Part shown: one piece after another, positions 20,771 to 31,600 of the stretch | Position numbering within the stretch: the stretch's first letter is position 1 | How the letters are laid out: the number at the start of each line of letters is the position of its first letter | NCBI GenBank assembly: GCA_037833965.1 | Contig: AP031355.1 | Location: 2,443,501 to 2,507,500, forward strand | Direction: 5' to 3' | DNA: 64,000 nucleotides | Source: Marchantia polymorpha subsp. ruderalis | Taxonomy: Eukaryota; Streptophyta; Marchantiopsida; Marchantiales; Marchantiaceae | Notes under the pieces: model-generated | Told to the model about the DNA's origin: nothing | Seen by the model: only the letters and a program-made list of their open reading frames with translations | Database searches by the model: none | Position numbers and translations under genes: made by a program

Positions 20771-23700
20771 ATGACCTTCGACCGGGCGGCGGAGAACGTC
20801 CCATTCTTGAATTCGCGATTCCAATCTCTTGTGCGCGCTGCGCGCATCCATCTGCTGGCTGCGGAACATTCTCGACGTCGTCGCACAGGAGATTTCTTGT
20901 TGATTGAGGGAGAAGTGAGTGCGCGTGATTTGGAATTGAGGGCGATTAGAGTTTGCCGAGAGAGAAAGAAGCGCGGGCAATGCGGAAGTAGAATGAGCGG
21001 GCGAGCGAACCTCAGGAACGCAATGACGAGACCGAGCAGATTGCGGATGGTGCCACTTCGCCTGCCGCAGAACGGGCTGCGCGCTTTTGAGGAGCGCTTA
21101 ATAGCAAGAAAGCTCGATTTCTTGCTATGGGGATGGAATTACATCTGTGCGAATATGGTGCGCGAGTGGCTAGAGCCACAGGGACCACCCTCGCGCGGAT
21201 TGCGTCCGCATGTTGACCGGTGGACAGTCCAAGATTGGGCGCAGGCGTTGGGAAGATGTGCTGGCATGCCAGGGCATCTCCTTTTCGACAGTGAGAGCAT
21301 CAAGGTGACCAAGCAAGAAGAGGCGCAATTTGTGGAGCTGTTCAAGACCGGGAGGTCTACCAAGAATGGGTACAGGACCCGTGATTACAAGGATCGATTT
21401 CGCCGGACTTTGTCCGCGGCGCTGATGCAATTACTGCAGCCGCACCGCGCCTGCTACATCACATTGTGGCAGGTCTCTTTTGTGGAGTGCGTCATCGAGG
21501 GAACTCCAATTCACTGGGCGAGCATCCTGCACAGGGTGATGCGACAGCACGCGTTTGAGGAGAAGGGGGGAACTCTAAACCATCTTTCTCCTTTCCTCAT
21601 CAATTTTTATCGACAGCGGAATTGTTTGACAGCGGCGGAGCTTGAACATTTTCCGCCATTGTCCATCGACCATCCCGGGAAGTATGTGCGGGAGAACGAG
21701 GTCGATACTGATGCAGAGGAGTCACCGACTTCTACCCCATCAAGACGGAGGGACGAAGGGAGACACACCCCTGCAGCGCGAGTGCCGCGGAAGCGGCGAT
21801 GGAGGGAAGAGTCCGAAGAGGAGCAGCATCAAGAACCCTCTGCTCCCATTCGACCGCGGCCGCTGTGCGAGCCATACAGCCGGCCGAAGCAGAAGGCACG
21901 CAGACTGGTGTTGCCAGCTGACAGTGCAGACACGGCGACAATTGCGACGGAGTTAGGAAGTGCGTCGCCAGAGAGGCATGAGGAAGCGCGGACGACCGCA
22001 GGAGCAACGGGCCACGCTGCAACCTCGACGGGAGAGAGGCCGCCTACGGGCCAAGGGCCTCCGGAGTTACCACGTGCGATGCGGACAGATGTTCCGTTTG
22101 CGCACAGACGAGCCTCCGCGGACGGACGAGCCTCCGCGGACCGGCGAACACAAGTGGACGTGGATCTACGCTTACGCGTGGGAAGGAGCAGTCCGCCTGT
22201 GCACAGGACACCTCCACACGTGCCGCCTGTGCACAGGCAAGAATCACCCCCGTTCCAACGCAGGAAGGGGAAGGAGCCGGCGGAAGAACCGCCTACGAGA
22301 CACCGGCCCTCGGGGCCAGACCCTCCGGCGCACCACGCGCCGCAATTTGCGCCTTCGGCGCCAGGGCCTTCGAGCCGAGGAGATACGAGCAGAGAGCGTG
22401 CGGAGGCCGCACCATCGGCGGGAAGTCCGCCGATAGATGCGCCTTCGGCGGTAGGGCCTATAGGCCAAGGAACATCGGGCGTGCGGCCCCCGGTCATGTC
22501 GCCTTCGGCGATAGATGTCCGCGGCGCTACGCCTGCGACGGACAAGGCGCCGGCAAATGCGCCTGCGCACGGGCCGGGCACAGCCCCCACGGACCGATCA
22601 AGGGAGCAGCAGACGATGGAGCGGAGTGACTGTCCGCGGGATGAAATCTCGATGCGCGATGCGCAATCAAACCCCGCGCAGCCACCCTCCGCTCAATCGC
22701 CTTCGGCGGCGGACGACGGAGACAGAGAGGACGCGGTAGACAATCAACAAGCGAGAGACGGGGATGCCGCACGGGTACATTCGCCTTCCGCCTTAGACAT
22801 TTTGGCGACGAGCAGCGAGGCTGCAGCCGTGCCTTCGCAGGCAGCACACGTCGACGACGTGCAGCCCCACTCGGGGCAGTCGCCGATGCAATCAATGGCG
22901 ACTGAAATTCTCCACTCGGATGATGACGACGGAGGCTCCACGGAAGAAATGTCAGGAGCAGAAGACACCGAGGAGGAGGAGGAGGAAACTGTTGGAGCGC
23001 CGGCGGCGGCGCTCTCTGAGCAGGTGATTCCGTTGCTGCGGTACTTGGATCGCAAGGTCGATAAATACGCCGACCCACTCCAGCCGGGATCTTACATCGA
23101 GTTAGTGCGCAGGCGGACTCGCACTAAAGTCCACACCAGCAAGCTATTAGCTAGAGTGGACCAGGAGTTGAGGGACTTGAAGGAGAAGCATGCGTGCTTG
23201 TGGGGTCAGTACAAGCTTAATCAGAAGTTCTACAAGCACACCGAGAAGATGAAGGATGAGAAACTGGGCGAGCTCACCAAGGAGCAGGTGAAGGTCAAGG
23301 AAGCACTCATTTCTGAGCAGGCCCAGAATCGGATTTTGTCAGAGGAGCTCGTGCGACAGACGCGGTTGTTGGAACAATGTTAGCTCGCACGGCAGGCGGA
23401 TGAAGAGTTAATCCGCAGGTTGCAGTCAGAGTGTGGCGAATTGAGAGCGCAACGTGCTGAAGCCGAATCGCAATTAGTGATAATTGAAGAGGATCGCAGG
23501 AAGGAGGCGGATCGCACGAAGGTGGAAACGGCGAGGCGAGTCGCCCACTGTCTCAAGGGCTACGCCCACTGGGAAGTGAAGGCGCAGGAGAAACTCACAC
23601 TGCGTGAGTTTGAATTGCGCGCAGCCGGGTTGTTGTCAGGCGACAGTAGGAGTCGGCGGAAGGTAGCGAAGAAGCTCGAGGCCTTTCTGTCGAAGGCACA

Positions 23701-23875
23701 GGATACCATGTCCGCCCTCGAAGGGGAGGTGTCCGCGGCGTTGCAGCGGTTGGGACTGCGCAGTCGAGCGGAAGATTGGCAGGGTAGGGAGTTAGTGCGT
23801 GGCAGTCGGCCGCGCAGGAGACGTAGTACAGGTTCCGCGGAGTGTAGTGTAGCGTGGTTCCGTGCAGGCGTGTAG
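20771..23875 (+). pseudogene. LTR-encoded protein of family G, solo-LTR copy
   Basis: It is collinear with the 1,045-1,050-residue frames at 27343 and 38532, from MTFDRAAENVPFLNS to ECSVAWFRAGV. It is nearly whole, with about one break. The proline-rich middle has fewer PVHR units than the later copies. The function of the family is unknown. Confidence 0.85.
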
Positions 23876-23911
23876 CGTAGTGCAGTGTAGTGTTAGGTAG
23901 GACTTAGAAGG

Positions 23912-23940
23912 TATAAAATAGTTCCAGGCGTTTTGCCTGG
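23912..23940 (+). promoter_or_regulatory. LTR TATA box and adjoining hairpin
   Basis: TATAAAAT lies at 23912-23919. The inverted repeat CCAGGC/GCCTGG lies at 23924-23929 and 23935-23940. The arrangement is kept in every family G LTR seen here. Confidence 0.65.
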
Positions 23941-24887
23941 GGTTCTTTCCCATCAGAAGTATAGATCAGGAACCCATTTCCTTTGCGTGTTTGTGTCCTT
24001 GAGTTCTGTCACCACGCATGAGGAGTTACAACTTAGCGTTCCGCATTTTGTAGCTGAAGGCCTTTGGCCGAATGTTCAGAGCTAGTACATTGGTTAGAGA
24101 CTTGAGTAGTTCGGATCTGCACCTGCGGGTGACTGCCGATGCTCAGAGCCAGTGACTAGTTAGATACTTGAACAGTTTCGCCCCTACACCTTCGAGTGTT
24201 TCTTTCTGATTGTACTCCTTTGGGATTTTTCCCCTGAATGCCAAAGTGAAGTTTTGCTACTTCGTGTAAGCCTTGGTTGTAAATTCAGGTTACGCTGCAG
24301 CAGGTGCCTTGAGGGTAACCCCTGTAGTATTTCTGGGAATGACAAGTGCCTGAGAATTCAAACTCTTCAATAGACTGTTGTTGTGTTACTGGAATGTTTC
24401 TCAGTGAGTCCTTCAGTGCGGACCTGTGTTCTCTGCGCGTTTTGTGAGTTGAGAGTGTTGTTCACCGCGTAGGAGTGACTTCGATCCGAAGTAGGCAGTC
24501 CAAACCGGGTTTCCTACACTAGCAGCAAGCTAGTGGAAGTGTTGTAAAAGCCGGAGTTGGAAGTCACTGCCCGCAGCTTTGCCGAGTGTGCTCGCGAGAG
24601 ACTTTCCCCCTGAAATCTTGAAGTAGAGGTCCTAACGGATCTCTGGGTTGTGTTTCTGTAGTTTCAGGTGTGTGTGTGTGTGTGTGTGTTACGCTGCACT
24701 GTGCGACCTCCGAGTGCGCTCCGAGTGGACACTTGCAGTATTTCTGGGAGTGACAGTTGCCTGAGAATTCAAACTCCTCAATAGTCTGTTAAAACGTGAC
24801 ACTTTGTACCCTGTGTGTTCCTCTGTCCCTGTGGGTTCGACCTTTCTACCACTATATTGCAGTTTTAGCCTTTAGTGGGTTATTACA

Positions 24888-24915
24888 AACCGACTTCCTA
24901 ATCAAGGACAATTAA
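24888..24915 (+). pseudogene. SUVH-like fragment continuing after the solo LTR
   Basis: The first five bases are the right copy of the target duplication AACCG. The host reading then gives LPNQGQLRW before a stop, consistent with the end of an SRA domain (commonly R-x-P/E-GQP-x-L). A GTAGGT just downstream could have been a splice donor. No further SUVH domain was recognised up to 26121. Confidence 0.65.
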
Positions 24916-26116
24916 GGTGGTAGGTACACAGCATGGAGTGGTATTCCAGCTTCAGTGACTGTAGTCATCCTTAGTCCGACCAAAGCAGCCTTTGTAGTAG
25001 CTATAATTTGTGACTATTGAGCTTGCTTAGGGACGTTACTAAACCTTGCTCAAACCAAATAGAATGTCCGAGTTGATGTAGTTGTCCATTTTGAGTTGCA
25101 GTTTGTAGATTCTACTTTGGTATGTTGTAATGAGACTCATATAGACCAAAACAATTACATATGGTATGGAGTCACATGTTAAGAACATGGACTTGTCCTG
25201 TAGACATAAAGAAAAGAGCCTAAGGTGCTATGATTCTTAATATTGACTATATTATTGAGTTTGAGTGCAATCTAGAACTCAGGATAGACTTTTTTTTTTT
25301 TTAGCTCTATGAAGTACAAAGTCTTATTATTTTGTTTTATTTAAGTTTATAATGCAAGATGATATAGCTTTCAATCAGCATTTGAAGTTCAAATTCTTCT
25401 ATAGAAGCATGTGTATGAAAAACAAACGGTAAGTTTTTGTCAAATTTTTTGTATTTTTATTTCAGTTTTAGATGCAAGATAATTTAGCTTTGAACCAACT
25501 CTCTGATGTCCAAAGTCTTATATGGAATCGTGTGTATGGAGTATACACAAAGACAACTTTGGTTAAATTATTATATATTGTGATATTTTAGTTTATGGTG
25601 CAACATGATTTTACATGGAGATGTGGTTTAGTCTCTTTTTCCTAGTAGTTTGGACAATCTGCTATGTTTCTTGTTTGAGTCTGCAATGTCTATTTGGCAT
25701 AAAGATCACATTTTTCCATGTCAGCTGTAGGTATAGCTCACTTCCTAGTTATTTTAGACAACCCACCGACATCCATGTTTTCATACAAATTATTATAATC
25801 CGGTTATTGAGTAGTATTAATTGATGAATGTCACATTGTCATGTTTTGTTGGATCTTTTGGAAGTTTGCTAATGCAAGATAGCTAAAATCACTATTCTCA
25901 TATTTTACCATGAATAAGGGCGAGCAGTTATGAGCAGTTTATTTATCCATCAATTATAATTGATGGATAAATTCATTGATTGATGAATTTATAAAAATTT
26001 TAGTTAATAAAAAAATTCAACTTTTTTATTATATATATATGTTTTTTATGTAATGAAAATTTATTTTCATTAATATGTTAGTTGGTAGCAACATGTAGAT
26101 GTTATATGTTTTTATT
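24916..26116. other. AT-rich stretch without a recognised gene
   Basis: It was probably intron or flank of the SUVH-like gene. There are T runs near 25290 and AT-rich simple sequence near 25960-26060, including an inverted pair around ATCCATCAATTATAATTGATGG (about 25949-25970). A 69-codon frame at 25615 has no features and is probably chance. Confidence 0.5.
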
Positions 26117-26121
26117 AGGTG
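26117..26121 (+). repeat. Target site duplication AGGTG, left copy
   Basis: AGGTG directly before the 5' LTR at 26122 recurs at 42687-42691 directly after the 3' LTR, which defines the insertion exactly. Confidence 0.95.
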
Positions 26122-27342
26122 TGTGGTACCCCACTTTTGGCAATTTTGAGGAAATTAAAACATTTTTGGAAAACTGTACCCTGGCAACATTGTAAATAGC
26201 CTTCGGTACATCAAAACAGAGTGAATCCGGAAGATCGCGGGGATTCTCGAGGGATCTTATAGAATCTGAGATTTGGGGTGCCGCAGCAAGCACAGGCACC
26301 ACCCTCCCTGCGAGTTCCGCAGTTAGGATCTCTACGGCGCAAGGCGCAAAATCCGCCTTCGGAGGTTGCGTCCGCGGCTGTAGGGAAACCCCCCGTAATT
26401 AGGTAAACCCTCGGGCGCCTTGACCAAGTTAGGGTCTCGTTGGAAAGAGCTCGACGCGCTGATTCTAACGAGCCCAAGAACGCTTGGAACGGACGAGGAC
26501 TTAGGGAGTTATCGCTACTGGAAGAAACGGAGGCGGTCGCCTTCGGCGGAAGGATTTCGCCACCGGCGCGAATTCCGCCTACGCGGAAGGGGGAATCAAA
26601 TTTTGTCCTATGCGCGGACGAAGGCGTTCGCCTGAGCACAGGCAAAGTAGGGTTAGGGAAGGCGCGAAGTCCGCCTACGCACAGGCGAACGCCTGTGCAC
26701 AGGCGCTTCGGCGTCGGCGGGAAATCCGCCTTGGGCCCTAGAAATGCGCCTTGTGAGGTAGAAAGTGTACGGCGCCTTCCGCGCCAGCGCGGCGCCACGT
26801 ACGGCCGCCAGAGTAATCCCATCGGTACGGACCGTGCGGACGGCACGGGTGGATGCGCTCTTGGACGGACGGAGTTGCGGCGGCGGAAGCGCCGACGGAG
26901 AGACAAGGAACGGACAGACTGGACGGAGACGGCTGACCACGGTCAACGCCTTCCGCGCCAGCACAGCGCCGCGGACGGAATTCGCCTGTGCACAGGAGGA
27001 TGTTCAAGTTCCGCACCGGCGGAGGATCCGCCGAGGCTCCTGCCTGCGCACAGGCAGGAGTTGAATTTTTGTCCGATATGCGGACACACGCGTCAAGGCA
27101 GAAGGGGATTGGCCGAGGGGCGGTACGAACAAGTGTACCGCGCAAGGCGGAAAACTCGCCTTCGGCGCTACGCCCCCATGTCCGCAGGGCGACACGCTCG
27201 CGGAGTTCAAATACGCCAATTCGAGCGTGAGAGTTTAATCGACGACGGCGGAGCGTGAAGCCGCGCGTGAGAGCGAAGACCGTTCCAGCGTACAGCCGGC
27301 GCGGCCATCAAGTGAGACGTTCTTCACGACCAAGAGCCGACC

Positions 27343-30300
27343 ATGACCTTCGACCGGGCGGCGGAGAGCGTCCCATTCTTGAATTCGCGATTCCAATCTC
27401 TTGTGCGCGCTGCGCGCATCCATCTGCTGGCTGCGGACCATTCTCGACGTCGTCACACAGGAGATTTCTTGCTGATTGAGGGAGAAGTGAGTACGCGTGA
27501 TTTGGAATTGAGAGCGATTAGAGTTTGCCGAGAGAGAAAGAAACGCGGACAGTGCGGAAGTAGAATGAGCGGGCGAGCGAACCCCAGGAACGCAATGGCG
27601 AGACCGAGCAGATTGCGGATGGTGCCACTTCGCCTGCCGCAGAACGGGCTGCGCGCTTTCGAAGAGCGCTTGATAGCAAGAAAGCTCGATTTCTTGCTAT
27701 GGGGATGGAATTACATCTGCGCGAATATGGTGCGCGAGTGGCTAGAGCCACAGGGACCACCCTCGCGCGGATTGCGTCCGCATGTTGACCGGTGGACAGT
27801 CCAAGATTGGGCGCAGGCGTTGGGAAGATGTGCTGGCATGCCAGGGCATCTCCTTTTCGACAGTGAGAGCATCAAGGTGACCAAGCAAGAAGAGGCGCAA
27901 TTTGTGGAGCTGTTCAAGACCGGGAGGTCTACCAAGAATGGGTACAGGACCCGTGATTACAAGGATCGATTTCGCCGGACTTTGTCCGCGGCGCTGATGC
28001 AATTACTGCAGCCGCACCGCGCCTGCTACATCACATTGTGGCAGGTCTCTTTTGTGGAGTGCGTCATCGAGGGAACTCCAATTCACTGGGCGAGCATCCT
28101 GCACAGGGTGATGCGACAGCACGCGTTTGAGGAGAAGGGGGGAACTCTAAACCATCTTTCTCCTTTCCTCATCAATTTTTATCGACAGCGAAATTGTTTG
28201 ACAGCGGCGGAGCTTGAACATTTTCCGCCATTGTCCATCGACCATCCCGGGAAGTATGTGCGGGAGAACGAGGTCGACACTGACGCAGAGGAGTCCCCGA
28301 CTTCTACCCCATCAAGACGGAGAGACGAAGGGAGACACACCCCTGCAGCGCGAGTGCCGCGGAAGCGGCGATGGAGGGAAGAGTCCGAAGAGGAGCAGCA
28401 TCAAGAACTCTCTGCTCCCATTCGACCGCGGCCGCTGTGCGAGCCATACAGCCGGCCGAAGCAGAAGGCACGCAGACTGGTGTTGCCAGCTGACAGTGCA
28501 GACACGGCGACGATTGCGACGGAGATAGGAAGTGCGTCGCCGGAGAGGCGAGAGGAAGCGCGGACGACCGCAGGAGCGACGGGCCACGCTGCAACCTCGT
28601 CGGGAGAGAGGCCGCCTACGGGCCAAGGGCCTCCGGAGTTACCACGTGCGATGCGGACAGAGGTTCCGTTTGCGCACAGGCGAACCTCCGCGGACGGACG
28701 AGCCTCCGCGGACCGGCGAACACAAGTGGACGTGGATCTACGCTTACGCGTGGGAAGGAGCAGTCCGCCTGTGCACAGGCGCTCGCCTGTGCACAGGTCG
28801 CCTGTGCACAGGTCACCTGTGCACAGAACACCTCCGCACGTGCCGCCTGTGCACAGGCAAGAATCACCCCCGTTCCAACGTAGGAAGGGGAAGGAGCCGG
28901 CGGAAGAACCGCCTACGAGACACCGGCCCTCGGGGCCAGACCCTCCGGCGCACCACGCGCCGCAATTCGCGCCTTCGGCGCCAGGGCCTTCAAGCCGAGG
29001 GTATACGAGCAGAGAGCGTGCGGAGGCCGCACCATCGGCGGGAAGTCCGCTGATAGATGCGCCTTCGGCAGTAGGGCCTATAGGCCGAGGAACATCGGGC
29101 GTGCGGCCCCCGGCCATGTCGCCTTCGGCGATAGATGTCCGCGGCGCTACGCCTGCGGCGGACAAGGCGCCGGCAAATGCGCCTGCGCACGGGCCGGGCA
29201 CAGCCCCCACGGACCGATCGAGGGAGCAGCAGACGGAAGAGCGGAGTGACTGTCCGCGGGACGACATCTCGATGCGCGATGCGCACTCCAACCCCGCGCA
29301 GCCACCCTCCGCTCGATCGCCTTCGGCGACGGACGACGGCGACAGAGAGAATGCGGGAGGCAATCAACAAGTAAGCGACGGGGATGCCGCGCGGGTACAT
29401 TCGCCTTCCGCCTTAGACATTTTGGCGACGAGCAGTGAGGCCGCAGCCGTGCCTTCGCAGGCAGCACACGTCGAGGACGTGCAGCCCCACTCGGGGCAGT
29501 CGCCGACGCATTCAATGGCGACTGAAATTCTCCACTCGGATGATGACGACGGAGGCTCCACGGAAGAAATGTCAGGAGCAGAAGACACCGAGGAGGAGGA
29601 GGAGGAAATTGTTGGAGCGCCGGCGGCGGCGCTCTCTGAGCAGGTGATTCCGTTGCTGCGGTACTTGGATCGCAAGGTCGATAAATACGCCGACCCACTC
29701 CAGCCGGGATCTTACATCGAGTTAGTGCGCAGGAGGACTCGCACTAAAGTCCACACCAGCAAGCTATTAGCTAGAGTGGACCAGGAGTTGAGAGACTTGA
29801 AGGAGAAGCATGAGTGCTTGTGGGGTCAGTACAAGCTTAATCAGAAATTCTACAAGCACTCCGAGAAGATGAAGGATGAGAAACTGGGCGAGCTCACCAA
29901 GGAGCAGGTGAAGGTCAAGGAAGCACTCATTTCTGAGCAGGCCCAGAATCGGATTTTGTCAGAGGAGCTCGTGCGACAGACGCGGTTGTTGGAACAATGT
30001 CAGCTCGCACGGCAGGCGGATGAAGAGTTAATCCGCAGGTTACAGTCAGAGTGTGGCGAATTGAGGGCGCAACGTGCTGAAACCGAATCGCAATTAGTGA
30101 CGATTGAAGAGGATCGCAGGAAGGAGGCGGATCGCACGAAGGTGGAGACGGCGAGGCGAGTCGCCCACTGTCTCAAGGGCTACGCCCACTGGGAAGTGAA
30201 GGCGCAGGAGAAACTCACACTGCGTGAGTTTGAATTGCGCGCAGCCGGGTTGTTGTCAGGCGACAGTAGGAGTCGGCGGAAGGTAGCGAAGAAGCTCGAG

Positions 30301-30495
30301 GCCTTTCTGTCGAAGGCACAGGATACCATGTCCGCCCTCGAGGGGGAGGTGTCCGCGGCGTTGCAGCGGTTGGGACTGCGCAGTCGAGCGGAAGAGTGGC
30401 AGGGTAGAGAGTTAGTGCGCGGCAGTCGGCCGCGTAGGAGACGTAGTACAGGTTCCGCGGAGTGTAGTGTAGCGTGGTTCCGTGCAGGCGTGTAG
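27343..30495 (+). CDS. LTR-encoded protein of family G, 1,050 residues (5' LTR copy)
   Basis: The family is not recognised with confidence. Residues 1-300 are a compact conserved part (LPQNGLRAFEERLIARKLDF, IHWASILHRVMRQHAFEE, LSPFLINFYRQRNCLTAAE) that loosely recalls the 'putative plant transposon protein' domain found beside some plant gypsy elements. Residues about 310-720 are proline-rich and low in complexity, with PVHR units encoded by palindromic repeats. An acidic stretch follows (SDDDDGG, TEEEEEE). Residues about 790-1010 are a predicted coiled coil (SEQAQNRILSEELVRQTRLL, ELIRRLQSECGELRAQRAE). The tail is basic (RGSRPRRRRSTG). No signal peptide or membrane segment is visible, so it is not an envelope. 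There is no zinc knuckle. A structural or gag-like role, or a regulator, is possible. Confidence 0.85.
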   Translation: MTFDRAAESVPFLNSRFQSLVRAARIHLLAADHSRRRHTGDFLLIEGEVSTRDLELRAIRVCRERKKRGQCGSRMSGRANPRNAMARPSRLRMVPLRLPQNGLRAFEERLIARKLDFLLWGWNYICANMVREWLEPQGPPSRGLRPHVDRWTVQDWAQALGRCAGMPGHLLFDSESIKVTKQEEAQFVELFKTGRSTKNGYRTRDYKDRFRRTLSAALMQLLQPHRACYITLWQVSFVECVIEGTPIHWASILHRVMRQHAFEEKGGTLNHLSPFLINFYRQRNCLTAAELEHFPPLSIDHPGKYVRENEVDTDAEESPTSTPSRRRDEGRHTPAARVPRKRRWREESEEEQHQELSAPIRPRPLCEPYSRPKQKARRLVLPADSADTATIATEIGSASPERREEARTTAGATGHAATSSGERPPTGQGPPELPRAMRTEVPFAHRRTSADGRASADRRTQVDVDLRLRVGRSSPPVHRRSPVHRSPVHRSPVHRTPPHVPPVHRQESPPFQRRKGKEPAEEPPTRHRPSGPDPPAHHAPQFAPSAPGPSSRGYTSRERAEAAPSAGSPLIDAPSAVGPIGRGTSGVRPPAMSPSAIDVRGATPAADKAPANAPAHGPGTAPTDRSREQQTEERSDCPRDDISMRDAHSNPAQPPSARSPSATDDGDRENAGGNQQVSDGDAARVHSPSALDILATSSEAAAVPSQAAHVEDVQPHSGQSPTHSMATEILHSDDDDGGSTEEMSGAEDTEEEEEEIVGAPAAALSEQVIPLLRYLDRKVDKYADPLQPGSYIELVRRRTRTKVHTSKLLARVDQELRDLKEKHECLWGQYKLNQKFYKHSEKMKDEKLGELTKEQVKVKEALISEQAQNRILSEELVRQTRLLEQCQLARQADEELIRRLQSECGELRAQRAETESQLVTIEEDRRKEADRTKVETARRVAHCLKGYAHWEVKAQEKLTLREFELRAAGLLSGDSRSRRKVAKKLEAFLSKAQDTMSALEGEVSAALQRLGLRSRAEEWQGRELVRGSRPRRRRSTGSAECSVAWFRAGV
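28766..28859. repeat. Cluster of GCCTGTGCACAGGC palindromes inside the LTR frame
   Basis: Copies of the palindrome (core TGTGCACA) lie 15 bp apart and encode PVHRRSPVHRSPVHR in frame. The matching cluster in the 3' LTR (39955-40033) is one 15-bp unit shorter, so the array has changed since this insertion. Confidence 0.9.
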
Positions 30496-30530
30496 CGTAG
30501 TGCAGTGCAGTGTTAGTTAGGATTTAGAGG

Positions 30531-30559
30531 TATAAAATAGTTCCAGGCGTTTTGCCTGG
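30531..30559 (+). promoter_or_regulatory. LTR TATA box and adjoining hairpin (5' LTR promoter)
   Basis: TATAAAAT lies at 30531-30538, and the hairpin CCAGGC/GCCTGG at 30543-30548 and 30554-30559. It lies about 35 bp after the end of the LTR frame and about 1 kb before gag, so it is the best candidate for the promoter of the genomic transcript. Confidence 0.65.
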
Positions 30560-31285
30560 GGTTCTTTCCCAAACTCAGAAGTATAGATCAGGAACCCATT
30601 TCCTTTGCGTGTTTGTGTCCTTGAGTTCTGTCACCACGCAGGAGGAGTTACAACTTAGCGTTCCGCATTTTGTAGCTGAAGGCCTTCGGCCGAATGTTCA
30701 GAGCTAGTACCTTGGTTAGAGACTTGAGTAGTTCGGATCTGCACCTGCGGGTGACTGCCGATGCTCAGAGCCAGTGACTAGTTAGATACTTGAACAGTTT
30801 CGCCCCTACACCTTCGAGTGTTTCTTTCTGATTGTACTTCCTTGGGATTTTTCCCCTGAATGCCAAAGTGAAGTTTTGCTACTTCGTGTAAGCCTTGGTT
30901 GTAAATTCAGGTTACGCTGCAGCAGGTGCCTTGAGGGTAACCCCTGTAGTATTTCTGGGAATGACAAGTGCCTGAGAATTCAAACTCTTCAATAGACTGT
31001 TGTTGTGTTACTGGAATGTTTCACCGTGAGTCCTTCAGTGCGGACCTGTGTTCTCTGCGCGTTTTGTGAGTTGAGAGTGTTGTTCACCGCGTAGGAGTGA
31101 CTTCGATCCGAAGTAGGCAGTCCAAACCGGGTTTCCTACACTAGCAGCAAGCTAGTGGAAGTGTTGTAAAAGCCGGAGTTGGAAGTCACTGCCCGCAGCT
31201 TTGCCGAGTGTGCTCGCGAGAGACTTTCCCCCTGAAATCTTGAAGTAGAGGTCCTAACGGATCTCTGGGTTGTGTTTTGTAGTTT

Positions 31286-31319
<34 letters not shown>

Positions 31320-31536
31320 GCTGCACTGTGCGACCTCCGAGTGCGCTCCGAGTGGACACTTGCAGTATTTCTGGGAGTGACAGTTGCCTGAGAATTCAAA
31401 CTCCTCAATAGTCTGTTAAAACGTGACACTTTGTACCCTGTGTGTTCCTCTGTCCCTGTGGGTTCGACCTTTCTACCACTATATTGCAGTTTTAGCCTTT
31501 AGTGGGTTATTACATAAGAAGCCGACAACTTCTTTT

Positions 31537-31555
31537 TGGCGCCGCTGCCGGGGAC
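31537..31555 (+). other. Primer-binding site, tRNA-Asp type
   Basis: TGGCGCCGCTGCCGGGGAC starts 22 bp after the 5' LTR end. It is complementary to the 3' end of plant tRNA-Asp, with one difference from the usual TGGCGCCGTTGCCGGGGA. The same site is at 53534-53552 and, inverted, at 63438-63456. Confidence 0.9.
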
Positions 31556-31600
31556 AGTTGCGTCAACACCGGGGTTTTTACGAGCAGTCATGCTCGGTGA

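Larger units (their letters stand above)
19527..24887 (+). mobile_element. Solo LTR of family G (5.36 kb)
   Basis: It begins TGTGGTACCCCACTTTTGG and ends GGGTTATTACA (TG...CA) and is flanked by AACCG on both sides. No internal region is present, so it is a solo LTR, usually the product of recombination between the two LTRs of an element. It matches the LTRs at 26122 and 37311 along its whole length with modest divergence, and so is older than that element. It holds the palindrome-rich upstream part, a long reading frame, a TATA box with hairpin, and a (GT)n run at about 24667-24689. Confidence 0.95.
26122..31514 (+). repeat. 5' LTR (5,393 bp)
   Basis: It starts TGTGGTACCCCAC and ends GTTATTACA. 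Layout: palindrome-rich upstream part (26122-27342), long reading frame (27343-30495), TATA box at 30531, then about 1 kb of downstream sequence with a (GT)n run at about 31290-31316. If the TATA box marks the U3/R region, U3 is about 4.4 kb and contains the whole frame. Confidence 0.95.

Noticed and set aside
28766-28859. Regularly spaced palindromes resembling a CRISPR array
   Set aside because: The units are 15 bp apart with no unique spacers, lie inside a plant retrotransposon frame, and have no cas genes nearby.
27343-30495. LTR-encoded protein as an envelope protein
   Set aside because: No signal peptide, transmembrane helix or cleavage site is visible. The protein is hydrophilic, proline-rich and coiled-coil.
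31290-31316. (GT)n run as a regulatory Z-DNA element
   Set aside because: It is a variable-length microsatellite in all young copies and is replaced by non-repeat sequence in older ones. Nothing in the sequence shows a role.
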